A DNA stretch of 64,000 bases. Source: Xiphias gladius. Taxonomy: Eukaryota > Chordata > Actinopteri > Istiophoriformes > Xiphiidae. Shown here piece after piece: positions 23,875-35,628 of the stretch. Made by a program: the position numbers and the translations under genes. Numbering within the stretch: position 1 is the stretch's first letter; every line of letters begins with the position of its first letter. The notes beneath the pieces are model-generated. The model was not told the DNA's origin, did not search any database, and saw only the letters and a program-made list of their open reading frames with translations. The DNA is taken from NCBI RefSeq assembly GCF_016859285.1, contig NC_053422.1, positions 16,661,001 through 16,725,000 on the forward strand. Reading direction: 5' to 3'.

Positions 23875-25595
23875 ATGGAAGCTTTGGTCGGACTGTTCCT
23901 GATGCTGCTCGGAGTCTCTCATGGTGACCTGTTCAATGTTTTTCATGCAGCACTTTGTAATATTGTAATATTTGATTTAATATATCAACAACATGCTTTG
24001 TGACGTTGCATTTCTATTGAGCAATGGGATCACGTATAGTCATTTTTATCAATAAAATCAGCTGTGATGATCAGTTGAACGCTACAGTAATTTCACTTTC
24101 ACATGAACATGCACTTACAGTGAATACAGAAATTATGAAAGATGAATCGATTAAATCATGCTTTAAACCATGACAGTGAGCCAGCCTGCACGACACCAGG
24201 AAGCTGAAACTGAAGCAGCTAAATGGAATTCAACCATCATTAATTTCATTATTTATGCCAGTGCTTTTCCTACTGTGATATGTCTAAATGTCCTCCGTTA
24301 AAAGGGCTTTGTTTTCAGGGAAAATAGCACTGTAATGCTCAGCTGCACAACAATGAACGCCTCTGTTTTAGGTGAATATTTACATATGTCTAAAACATAG
24401 TCATGGTCATTGTGGTAGATGGAATGATCAAAACTGTGATATTTACGGTTTTCTATTAAAACCTTTTTTTCAAACATTTCCAGGTATGGAAACCTACTGT
24501 GATGGCAGACAGAATGGAACTCAGTGTTATGGAGCTTTGGGAGGGACTGTGGTCCTCCGGCTGATGGACAGTGCCCCAGAAATATTTAGATACTGGAGGA
24601 ATCAAAACGTAATATTAAATTGGAGCGATAACAAGTTCAAGTCGAATCTGATATCAAACAGATCCTTCTTTACTCCCAGCAATGGAACACTTAGGATCAA
24701 TAACCTGAGCAGGAATGACGGTAGTGAATATACCCTCGACATATATGATTCAGGGGGAAAACTTTTAGATCGGCGGACTCTACAGTTGTCCATTCAAGGT
24801 AAATAACTTTTTTTCTGCCTGCCGTGGAATTTAGTAACATTGATAGACCACATCCATCTCATATGCTATTGATAAATATATCTCATATGTTACATATATC
24901 TATATTCTGTGCGAGCCCTGTTCTGTATTAGAAACTGTGAAGAATGACCAAGATTTAGTTACAATATCAATGTTACAACAATTTCCCTCAGCTCCTGTGT
25001 CCTCTGTCCTGCTGGTCTCTGAGTGTCTGTCCCAGGGAGAGATGAAGGTGTCCTGCTCCTCTGAGGGAGGAGACAGTCCTCAGTACAGCTGGACTCTGGA
25101 TGGACGCACACTGACAGACGCTGAGCTCCTCTCTGGAAATCATGAGACTAACAACATCACTCTGAAACAAGACGTCTCAGGGCGCCTGGTCTGCTCAGTC
25201 AGGAACTCCGTCAGTAGTGTCTCCGAAGTAGAAAGCATATCTAGCTGTGGTGAGTGAGAACATGAGTTGAAAACAGCTCGATGGTGTTGACACTGATGTT
25301 TCTGATCACTCTGGACATCCGCTTTGGTTGATCTGTTTCTTTTCCCCACAGGCTTCATCTTCATCAACTGCACCTTATCCAATGGGACACACATATCACA
25401 GTGGGTGTTAGCAGCCAGTAACACACTGTGTATTGAGCCGACAACAGCCCCTACCACGATCACAAATCCTACTAAAAGTAAGGAGACTGGAATCACAGTG
25501 TCAGTTAAACCCTCCACTAATATTTCAACCTCCAGTCAAACTGTGACTTCCTCTGGCAGAGCTGACCCATGGTTCATTAGTAAGTGAAAACTAAC
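23824..25595 (+). repeat. Tandem duplication block, copy B
   Basis: Partner of 18771-20506. It differs by a few substitutions in introns, an extra stretch of about 45 bases before exon 2, and 14 base differences in exon 2. Exon 3 shows no difference that I could find. Confidence 0.95.
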
Positions 25596-26189
25596 CCTGC
25601 TGCAGTGGATTCATTACTGTCATTTTCCCTTGGTTTTTCTTCAACTGTCTTCAAAAACACCAGTAGTGTTAACGATCTGTGTGACTTTTGTGTCTTTTAT
25701 TTACTGTAACAGAAAATTTACCACTAATGGCTGGTGTACTCTCAGCACTGGTATTTCTCGTATTGCTCGGGGGTGCAGTCATTTATACTCAGGAGAAAAT
25801 GAAAAGGAACAAAGCTACAGGTACAAAACAACACTTCCCTTTTCCTTACTCACTGCATTCTTATGGTTTCTTTGGTCTATTTATAAATCTAAAGAATAGT
25901 TTGAACAATTTCTTTAATAATCCACTGTTATCACTAAGTATATCTCTTCATGCCACATTAAGTATGATGTGTTTGTGCCACTTCCACTTTCCACTCTGCA
26001 GAGGAAGCAGATGAGCAGGAATTAACCTATGCAGAGGTCAGGATCGTGCAGCGGCAGGGATTGAAGGTGCAGCAGAGGGCAGAGGTGGAGGTGGAGTATG
26101 GCCAAGTCAAGTATTCAGAGCAACCTCGGCAGACTGTCGTACCAACAGGAGATGATTGTGTGTACGCCAAGGTCCATAAAAGCAGTTGA
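23875..26189 (+). CDS. Receptor B: CD2/SLAM-like inhibitory receptor with ITIMs
   Basis: Six exons (23875-23923, 24484-24798, 24992-25249, 25352-25579, 25713-25820, 26002-26189) encode 381 residues, all introns phase 1. The signal peptide, D1 (17-121), D2 (122-207) and stalk (208-283) are near copies of receptor A; D2 is identical in protein sequence. The transmembrane helix (about 288-309) is uncharged and unrelated to A's. The tail (about 310-381) holds LTYAEV at Tyr329 and VEYGQV at Tyr352, both fitting the ITIM consensus (I/V/L/S-x-Y-x-x-V/L/I). CVYAKV at Tyr374 is ITIM-like with Cys at -2. No ITSM (T-x-Y-x-x-V/I) is present, unlike classical SLAM receptors. Phosphorylated ITIMs recruit SHP-1/SHP-2-type phosphatases, so B should inhibit leukocyte activation. 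Together with A it forms a paired-receptor system with shared ectodomain and divergent signalling. The ligand is unknown. Confidence 0.87.
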
Positions 26190-26675
26190 TTTGAAGTGTT
26201 CAGTTTTTAAATGAAAGCTGCAGCACTTAAGGCAGATAGAGTGAGGAGGTGTTTGTCAAGATGCGTACAGGACTTTCACTTTAATTTAATGTTATTTCCT
26301 AAAAGAAAAATACATATATGATTTTTTTACTTTAAAGTACTTCTGCTTTTTGACTGGGCATCAAATCATTTAGTCTTAGGTGACTATTTACACCAGTTTA
26401 TTAGCATATTTGCTTGTAATTCATTGTTAACACTGTAAACTTGCAATAATGATAGCAAAAATTTCTCTACAATTTATTTAGCTTTATTACTCTACAGTGA
26501 TTGGCAGACATGAACAGTAACCTATGTTGTACTCTGAATAAGTGTCATCAGTACGTTTATGTTGGTCAATCAACTTTTAACTTAATGTCACAGTGAAAAA
26601 GTTTGCATTTACTTAAATTTAAAATGTATTTATTAAACAAATGTGGATGGATTAGTTGAGGGTCAGAGTATATTA

Positions 26676-26681
26676 AATAAA
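26676..26681 (+). terminator. Candidate polyadenylation signal of receptor B
   Basis: AATAAA 487 bases after the stop codon. Confidence 0.45.
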
Positions 26682-29600
26682 CTCTGGTATAGTGTGCATT
26701 GCAAAAATTGATTTATTATAACAGTTTGGTGCTCTGTGTGTGTGTTTGGTAACCTTACCTGGCATAGCATTTTAAATAGGCATCAATCCAAATAATCCAC
26801 TAGCACTGTATCTGTGAAGCTAACATGCAAAGAGGATGAGATGGTTTCCAAGAGCCAGCACACCAGCCACAGACAGCGATAGTCACGACTCTCCTGCTAC
26901 TATGGCAAACATCGCACCAATAGCAAATCTTGGCAAACGAGAGAGTAAGCTGAATGTCCGTGGGCAAGTAATTTATCGTTGCTTGCTAACTAACCAGTTG
27001 AGATTGGCTATCAGAAACATTAGCAAACAGGACAAATCTATACCGACCTACTGGCTCTGGGAAACACGGCAAAACTTATGTTTTACGCACCTGTCCAGTA
27101 GAAACAGAGCGACCTCTGCATCCATCTTCAGGCCTTTCAACTGTCGGCATGAAACCTCGCCGAGGTTGACGTGGCTCTTCCCCCTCGTCTGATCACAGCA
27201 CTTCTTTTTCGCTTTTTGATCTTCTGACCTTCTCCTCCTTGGCTGTTTCTCGGCTATCTCTCCTTCTTGACAAATGCAAATATTTTGTGGAGATTTACCA
27301 TTTGTCGCTGCAAGTGGTCCTCTCTTCTCGTCTCCTTGTCCTGTGCACAAGCACAGACGCCCCCTTTTGCTGATTGGCTGGGGTAGTCGGTCCGAGCTAA
27401 TTTGTTTGTTTCCCATTTACAGAACCAGGGCCTTTTAGGAACACTGCATTTTTTTCAGCACACACACAGAATGGACAGCTAGCGGGTTGGAGGAGGTATT
27501 TGCTGAATTTGACAAAAAGTTTATTGGATTAGAAATCTTACTCTTACTAACTCTACCTTTAAGATATCGCTTTAATGCAGTGATCAGTTTGAATGGGTTG
27601 TGTAGTTTTAAAATTGCAGCTTAATGCTATTAAGTCAGGGATAGCCTAAAAGTTAGTTAATTTTTGTGTTTTACTAGATGCAGAAATAAAAGACATAAAA
27701 TATTTTAATAACTAATTAAACTTTGTCTCAGATTTGCTTGCAACTACAATATATTCAGTTGCCTCTGAAATTTAAAATGGTTACACTTACACTTACTTAT
27801 AACTTAATACAGTGATTTAGCAGCAGAAGACAAACATATTTTAAAAGAGTGTGTTGTTCACGTAGTTCTTCTTCAGGTTGTTATATGTATACTAGTAGTC
27901 CAAGAAGAAATGGACTGAACAACTTGTGTGTTTATCTTTTGACACCATCAGGTTGCCTTTTCTATATTAAGTTCAGTGTGTTTCGTATGTTTTTGTGGCT
28001 TCCAGTTTTGAACGTACCTGACGCAACAGAAAAGTAGATTTCAGCTGTATTAACAGGATTTCCGTGATCTGCCACTGACTCCTCTGCACATTCAAGATGC
28101 AAGATTCAAAGGTTATGTTGTTTGAACATGTGACAAATAAAAACTTTGAACCTTGATTGTGCAGAGGTTGATCACTACACATAAAACAGCAAAATTCACA
28201 TTTGAACTTACTCAAAGTAGTCAGTCTTAAACAGACAGTAATTCACAAGAAATTTTAAACTTTTTAATTGTGGAATGAAGTCTCTTGCATCAAGAAACTA
28301 TACTTATTGTTGTTAAGTTGAATTCTTGACTCTTAGGTTACAGGAGAATGTACAGAGCGACTCATAGTGAACATTTTGGAGACAACAACTTTTATATTGT
28401 GAAAGCTCTAAACAGGTGCAGGTTAAGGCTAAAGACTATCATGTACCAACAGTCTCTTGGTGGGGGTGTGGACTGGGTCAGGCAGTGTATGGTCACTGTT
28501 TTCTCAGCTCAGTTTCACCCTCTAAGACCCATTTACATAAAAGACCATTTTTACAGAATGACATTAATAAATTATATTTAATTTGTTTGCATTTTTCTGA
28601 GCACATCGTATACATTTTTTCACTTCTGTTTTAAGTGATATATATCTGTATATCTATAGATATTTTTTTGTTAATTTTTTGAACATTTTTGAAAGTAAGG
28701 TAACACGCTGTGCTTTAAGTTGTTTATTGTTTAATTAAAGATGGTTACATGTTCGGTCTGGTTTGTTAGTTGGGGTTAAAGGTTGACAACCCTGGACTAC
28801 TATTCAGCTGATTCACAGTGTCATAAAATTGGTGTTTATGCTTCATGATAGTTGTAGTGTCCATAAACAACCAACCGAGATCCTTTTTAAATTGAACCCT
28901 CTTGTCGAAAAACAGCTGAACTTCTAAAAGACATAATCTACTGAGCAAATAACTGACAACCAAAGACAGTGTTTAATAAACCTGCTCCAATAATCCAGGA
29001 TCATTTTACCATGTGACCAGTCAGCCAGTTCTACTTTGTTAAATATAATAACTGTGTGGGTAAGAAATAACTGAGTATTGTTTCAGATGTTAAGCTTTTA
29101 TTATGTGCATGACAAAGTAAATCAAAAGAGATTAGGCTATTGCACCTGAACTCTTGATAGGTTTGGTTGAACCACAATTAAACATTCATTTTTTCCCTCA
29201 TAAAAACCAGATGATTTGATCATTGCTGTCACACTTTCATGTGATGTTACCTTGCCATGCCAAAGCCATTTAAATATAAAATCCAGACTTCTGAGTGGTG
29301 CCAGTTCTTGGGTATGTCAGTATTTCTATGACGATATCTTGCAGGTGACATATAATTTAATATTCAAAGAATTTATCAAAAATCAAAATTATTTTTGATT
29401 CAGTACTTCTTTAATTTAATTTAATGAATATATTAGTTCAGTCATTTTGTTGGCAGGTAGAGCTTTATACCATTGGTACATTTCTTCATTGTTGCCTAAA
29501 GTTATGAAGAACCTTTTCTCTGTGGAAACGTTTCAGAAGATTATGGTGCAATGAAAGCAAACAGACCCACAGCTGGGGACCATGGTTGGTGCTAATGAAC

Positions 29601-29839
29601 AGAGAATACAACCTCATCGATAAACCTCAGTGCGGAGCTTTTTTATAAAATGTGCAGCAAAGTGCCTTTTACAAACATCTAAACCACCATAATCCTCACC
29701 TTCAACATATGAAGACACAAAGAAACTACTATGATTGACCAGTGCTGAAAGAGAGAACAGGGACATGTTCACTGCCCACACTGCATAAATACATGAGTTG
29801 CGCAAAGTTGGTTTTACAGCGGTTTATTTTTAAAGTTTT

Positions 29840-29975
29840 TGTAACCCTTGGTTGACTGTGGTTGGGCTGAAATTTACACTGCTACATTTGCCACTTTTCC
29901 TGCCACTTCTTTAAAGTGATGTAAAAAGAGGAACAAGCATGTTATAATTTCTTACATGTTCATAGTTTAGTTCAT
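29840..29975 (+). repeat. Dispersed repeat copy (pair with 31598-31735)
   Basis: Shares ordered words ttggttgact, ctacatttg, tctttaaagtga, aggaacaag and atttct-acatgt with 31598-31735, which lies inside cdx1 intron 2. Both copies have the same orientation. Confidence 0.6.
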
Positions 29976-30863
29976 ACTTTAAAACGTACGTTTTATTTTC
30001 ATGTGTGTATGAAATGTTATTTTTCATACATGCGTAAGTCCCAAAAGACTAGTGAAGCACAGACTTTTTTTTCATTTGAAATTAATGAATTCCTGCTTAG
30101 CAGTAGAGTGACTATAGATCATGAGACATGTAGTTGACCTATCTGCAGCTGTCAGGATGTGGTAGGATGTGGCATGTTTAATTTTAAAGACGTTTGTTAT
30201 CAGTGCCTTAAAATAGAAAAAAATATTTTCTCACCAAATGTGATTTTATGTAATATTTTACACCTGTTTAACAAAAAATGCCACCTGTGTTCATACCAAA
30301 ATCTCTCTTTTACTTTTCAGAACTTTGGTATAACATATTCTTACTCTATTTCCCATACATGGTAAGAAAGAGATGAATTAGTGACATTTTACTTCCCCAA
30401 AGTATAAGCAGAAGGGCTGGTTTTGAGATATCGACAGAGGCTGCTGTAGCCATTTTATTCATTTACTCAAGCATGATTTTTAGACTTATTTCCTCATGCG
30501 GTTGGAGCAAAAAAGATAGAAGAAAAACAGACACACTATTCCTCTTTTCTGACTCAAGAGCAATTCAACATGCCTTTACGTTAAATAAAAAGATTTTCTG
30601 AAACATTATGTCATTGTTATCGGTTGTTAAACGCTGCACGTATGTTTGATAAAGGGCACGTTAAAGTCCTATGTCGAGCAAACACCCAGTAGAGATGATC
30701 AGTACAAAAGCTAAGTAGTGTTTGTTATTATAAAAGGCAAAAGGTGCAGCATTATAACATTGTGTTGATGTGAATCATCTTCATTCATTCTGTGGTAAAC
30801 TTATAAAAAACAAAACTCTATGTACACATCAGATACTCCATCAGTCTTTCATATGAAATCCAC

Positions 30864-33178
30864 CTAGTATTCCTCTGATATTGCATCGGACAAAATATTG
30901 CTGCTGGGGCTGGTGGTAATATGGACGTCGGCGGGTCCACCTAGTACAGGTGGGGTGGGTGTAGTTGTGGAGGCCTGCTGAGAATGCTGCTGCTTCTTCC
31001 TGTTGATTTTCCTCTCTTTGGCACGTCGGTTCTGAAACCAGATCTTCACCTGCAACGCAGATAAACACAAACACAAGATATCAACATCACAAACATATTT
31101 ACTAGGTAGATGAATATTAATAAAAGCAGCAAGTAATTATGAATGACCCTTTTTCATATTTTCCATTCAACTACATCTCGCAGCTTTGTTCTCTTAAGTG
31201 GGAGATTCTTTGTGACAAACTTTAATGATTTTTCTTTTTGTGCTAACTTTTTCATTTGCTCTGCCGCATCTACTTCTGCTCGAGTTAGTCATTTCCAACT
31301 TTCCCAGAATTACAAGATGATTAAATAATAATAATAATAATAAAAATAATAAAATAAAATAAAATAATAATAACAATAATAGCATCTTGAAAGCAAGAGT
31401 GCAGGTTTCACCATTAACACTACTTATGTGAAATGCCTTGTTTGGCCACGTGACATTACTAATAAGGCTGGTTTCTCCAAATGGAACGGCTAAAGAAGTT
31501 TCTGCTAATGCGTGCTGTGTTAGTGTTAACTCTACATGAGGGAACTAAATTAACAACTAAAAATAACAACAATCATGTGAATCACGTGAAAAAAAGAATT
31601 AATCATTGGTTGACTCTGGTTGTTCCTAACTTTACATGGCTACATTTGAAATTTTTCTTGCCACATCTTTAAAGTGACTTACAGGAACAGGAACAAGTGC
31701 GTTACAATTTCTCACATGTATATCATATAAGTTCAAACACTGCCCCCTCTTCGTCTCAAACAGGCATGAAAACAGAAACAGGAGGGGTGAACGAAAACAA
31801 ACCAAAGTGGGTTTCTTAGACAGAAAGGCAAAATGGAGGCTGTCACCTCATTCTGTCACATCTCCCATGTTGACAAATATTTTTCTGCCTTACTACACAC
31901 CTTATATGACACTCTTTGATTTGTAGCAAGCTTTCTTAACACTTCCAGTCATCATCATTTAATACATCTCCCTCGGGACTATGTAACTTGTCAGAGAGGA
32001 AACAGCAGATTCTGTCTCTTTCAAAGGAAAATTTGATTTCATAATTGGCAAAAAGTGTTTTTGCTTGGTCCATTACACTCTGGGGTTTTGGTGCCACTGC
32101 CTCACTTTCTCTGGTATGACCAGTAACTTACCCAGTTACCAGTAACTGCTGTAACTGCTCCTGTAATTGCAACAGTGGCTGCTGTTCAGCACGAGTTACA
32201 TAATTTGATGACATTTTTTTAACTACTTAACAGCTTTTACTGGAGCTTTTGACTGCATCTTGCAGTCTTCCTCGGCAGATAGATGTACTGTAGTTGAATG
32301 CTCAGGAAACTACTCAGTGGAGCATGATTTAAAAATTTGAATGTTTTTGAGAGTTTTCAAGATCAAGAATGAACTTTTGTGCTCAAAAGTTGCATAGTCT
32401 TGCCTTATGTGACAGAGGAAACACAGATAAAATAACCTTACCATCTCTTAAAATCGCTAATTGCTATCTAAGAATGTTTAAGAATTTGGGGTTGATTTTT
32501 CCTTTATATTCACGCCTGTCTTTTTCAGTTATGTTCCTTCGATTCTCACCTGCTCTGCATCGAAACCCTTCCTGTACGTCCTCCCATTTCTCTAACTCCT
32601 ACCTTTCTACCCTTAACATTACTATGCTCCTGGCCTCTCACCTGTCTCTCGGAGAGGCTCAGTGCCATTGACAGCTCGGTCTTCCTCCTCATGGTGATGT
32701 AGCGGTTGTACTGAAACTCCTTTTCCAGCTCCAGACGTTGGTGGTCAGTGTACACCACCCTGTACTTGTCCTTAGTGCGAGTCTTCCCTCCTAAATCACA
32801 CAGAAAACAATCCTGAATTAGTACAACAATCACTACAAGTTTGGATGATTGACTGACTGAGTGAATGTAGCTAAATAATGTTTTATCCATTCCTGTGTAT
32901 TTGTTTGTTTTCATTCCTACCTGTCATGGAAACAAGAATGATTACAATGTCAGTGACTCGTGTAGATTGAGTCGTTGCCAAACAGATGACTAATGTGAAG
33001 ACGTCTGGTGCCAAGTTCAAGTTCAGGCGCCACTTAAAGCCTCATCAACTCTATTAATCACACTAACTATAACTAATGTAAAGACTCCCCACTGCATTGC
33101 ATCACTGCTTCTCCTTATCGCTGTGAGTGGTGTTTACATAGGTGTTTACACAGGCAGCTATTCATTGACATACATGTT

Positions 33179-33262
<84 letters not shown>

Positions 33263-34369
33263 TAGGAAAGGGTGAGTCAGAGTTATTGATCTGAAATCTT
33301 GACCATGTGACAGCATCGATCGAGGCACACCAACACACATGGACACACACACACACACACTGACATCAGTAAGGCCTGAGGGTTCGCCTTTAGAGGAGGT
33401 TTGACTTCTGCGGACTTCCTGCAGTTGCCCGCGTTATCTTGCCGGTTTGTTACCCTTCACCCACCCAGTGGACAGAGAGGGTGGGGAGCGACACCTCTGC
33501 AGATTCCACTGTTAGTTATGCGCTGACATCTTACACCGTGCTGGCGGAAGGGAGAAGTGAAAAGCTTGATGAATGTGTGTGCAGTCTGGTTTGAGTCTGT
33601 ATGTGATGAAATTGTTCCTGTCAGTAAAAATGTGTTTTACTGCATCCGTCCTCTGCACTCTCACTCAACTACTAGGGTTTAGTTTGTCATGTGACTGCGA
33701 CGAAGCCCATATCTAGTTACCAGTAATTATGTTTGTCTGTCATCCTCAATCGTAGGGTGACCCTTTTCCTTTCTGTTTTCGACATTTGTGATAACTGATT
33801 TGTGATCAGCGACAAGATGACAACTTCAGCTAAGAGTATTGTCTACTTCAAAGAAGCCATAGCTTTTCTCAGCTTAATCAATCTGGCATTTTTAATTATA
33901 TCTGAACATGGATTATTTATCATAGTCTAATGCAGCATTTGATCGCACAGTACAGCCTACCACAAGCCAAAAATATTGACCTCTAAGGCTGTATCCATTA
34001 TGTATGTTATGGTCAAGTCCCACCTGAAACGGGCGGTCTGATGGATTCATTCAGTCTCCTCCTGCAGTTGAAAGGGTCCTGTCCAGAGATGAAGCTGTAC
34101 GGGGTGAACGACCCCCCTCCAGCGGCGGTGGGCGTACCGCTCAGCTCCGGGGAGGTGAAGCCGACCTGTCCGGCGCTGGGGCTCGACCCCGGGAAGCTGT
34201 AGGGATACTCCTCCCGAGGTGGGTAAATGGGGTTCCAGGCACTCGTCGACGGGTCGCCGACTCCCGGGACGTGATGATAGCCGGTGAAGTCATACGGAGG
34301 AGGAATGTACTGACTGTTCACTGACAGAGCCTGAGCCGGGTGTCTGGCCGACTGTGAGCTGGGGTACAT
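30864..34369 (-). CDS. cdx1: Caudal-type homeobox protein Cdx1, divergent copy
   Basis: Three exons on the minus strand (34369-34024, 32790-32642, 31049-30864) encode 226 residues. Exon 1 encodes the proline- and serine-rich activation region (residues 1-115). Exon 2 starts the homeodomain with [20 protein letters not shown], typical of CDX proteins. Exon 3 continues with [14 protein letters not shown] (recognition helix intact), a QQH-rich stretch and the C-terminus SDAISEEY. Helix 2 is unusual ([19 protein letters not shown]). The usual CDX N-terminus (a MYVxYLLDKD-type block) is absent: the aligned position reads TGA and the first in-frame ATG lies 11 codons later. The hexapeptide before the homeodomain reads DPFNCRRR, where CDX proteins have PYEWM. 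CDX1 is a nuclear transcription factor of posterior patterning and intestinal identity. It lies head to head with pdgfrb, as in mammals. The a/b paralogue was not assigned. Confidence 0.85.
31325..31381. repeat. (AAT)n low-complexity tract
   Basis: An imperfect AAT/AAAT tract inside cdx1 intron 2. Confidence 0.85.
31598..31735 (+). repeat. Dispersed repeat copy in cdx1 intron 2
   Basis: Partner of 29840-29975; about three quarters of the bases match by eye. It is probably an old interspersed element. Confidence 0.6.
33180..33259. repeat. (CA)n microsatellite in cdx1 intron 1
   Basis: An uninterrupted dinucleotide tract of about 40 units, followed by a shorter CA tract at 33344-33360. Confidence 0.95.
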
Positions 34370-35329
34370 CCCGGTGTCCTCGTCCGACAGGTTGGGTGAC
34401 TCTCAGGTTAAACTCTGGTGTCTCAAACCTCCTGGCGCATGTTAGGCCTCCGTGTTTGTTCCCGGCAGGCTCCGGAACTCTGCTTCCACAGTCTAAGGTC
34501 CAGGCTTATTACTGCCGGCCTACCTGTGCAGTAAGACTACACACCTTTATAGATTTACTGCCAAGGAGTTCAAAAGTATCCTCATGACGTCACGGTTTAC
34601 CTGCGGCCCACCCGCCTGCTCGTCCAGGCGAGGTGAGGGCATTGACCCCAATTTACCCGGTCTGCCCTGTGGATCCCTTTGGATAGGGCCATCATGTAAG
34701 GTGTGCGTGTAACGTACATGTGCACGCTCGTCTGCACGTATGCAGGGTTTACGCGATATCGTATGCACTAAAGTATGAACTGCCTCGGTGGTGGAAGAGG
34801 TTTATTAAAAGCAATAACACAGTGTCGAAAATATTCAAAATCTCACTCTGCCTAAGTAAAAGCACACATAAAAACATGTAGTATTATTATTATCAGAGCA
34901 GAGGTATTAATTAGGCATTAGTATGGCCTTATCAGGTCAGCAGGTCAGTGGCCAGGATTCTAAAAGGATCATGAGTCCGGATTTCGCATTGCACATCTAT
35001 TCCTTCATTCAACTTTTTGCTATTATTTTCTGTAAATGTTTTCTCCTTAAATTAAGTTTTGAAAGCTTTTCTACACAGCCAGGCATGTAATTATGGTGGA
35101 CACTAAGTTCCTTTAATTGTAATTTCTGTAGCCTTTTGCCTTGAATACAGTCAAATCTTAGAATATGTACAATGAAGAAATATCAGAACCAGCCTTATAA
35201 AAATAAACACGTGCAGTATGTGTGTAACAGGAGAATATAAACTTATTTTGATGTCATGTGGTGTCCCAAATTCCCAGGAATACTGCAGAGAACGTGACCT
35301 CCTTGCCCTCAGTGGTAGATATGGCCTTG

Positions 35330-35628
35330 CTTGTCAGTGATAAATATTGTATTAGTATTAATATTATTGGATTGTTATTATTGATTCACTACTGTGTGAG
35401 CAATATTTTAATGTTGTGGCTATATTAAGGTGGAGCTAATTTGAATTGATTCATATACAGATGGGCAGCTTAAAGTGACACATTTTACAATCTAATCATA
35501 TATTTTAAATGTGAAAGTCTATAAAGTGGTAACTGAAGTGAAATATGAAGTATAAAGACAAGAGGCACAACGGGATTTTACTCAAGTAAAATACAAGTAC
35601 CTCATAAGTGTACTTCTGCCACCACTGA
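35330..35628 (+). repeat. Teleost interspersed repeat ending in cttctgccaccactg
   Basis: The right end, tttactcaagtaaaatacaa then tacttctgccaccactg, marks a common fish repeat. Other parts of the same family occur at 42395-42640 and 43385-43535. Confidence 0.55.

Larger units (their letters stand above)
26190..30863. other. Intergenic region between receptor B and cdx1
   Basis: No gene is supported. The segment 26820-27560 is richer in GC and CpG and ends in a block (cagctagcgggttggaggag, later aaaaagtttattggatt) that I associate with dispersed fish repeats. The part next to 30863 should hold the cdx1 3' UTR on the minus strand, but no poly(A) signal could be chosen with confidence. A short Ig-like phrase near 29215 is discussed under rejected items. 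Confidence 0.45.

Noticed and set aside
29200..29398. Short Ig-like phrase (VTLSCDVTLPC) after a possible acceptor, maybe a decayed V exon
   Set aside because: Only about a dozen residues fit an Ig B-strand pattern. No tryptophan or DxGxY motif follows at the right distance, so it could easily be chance.
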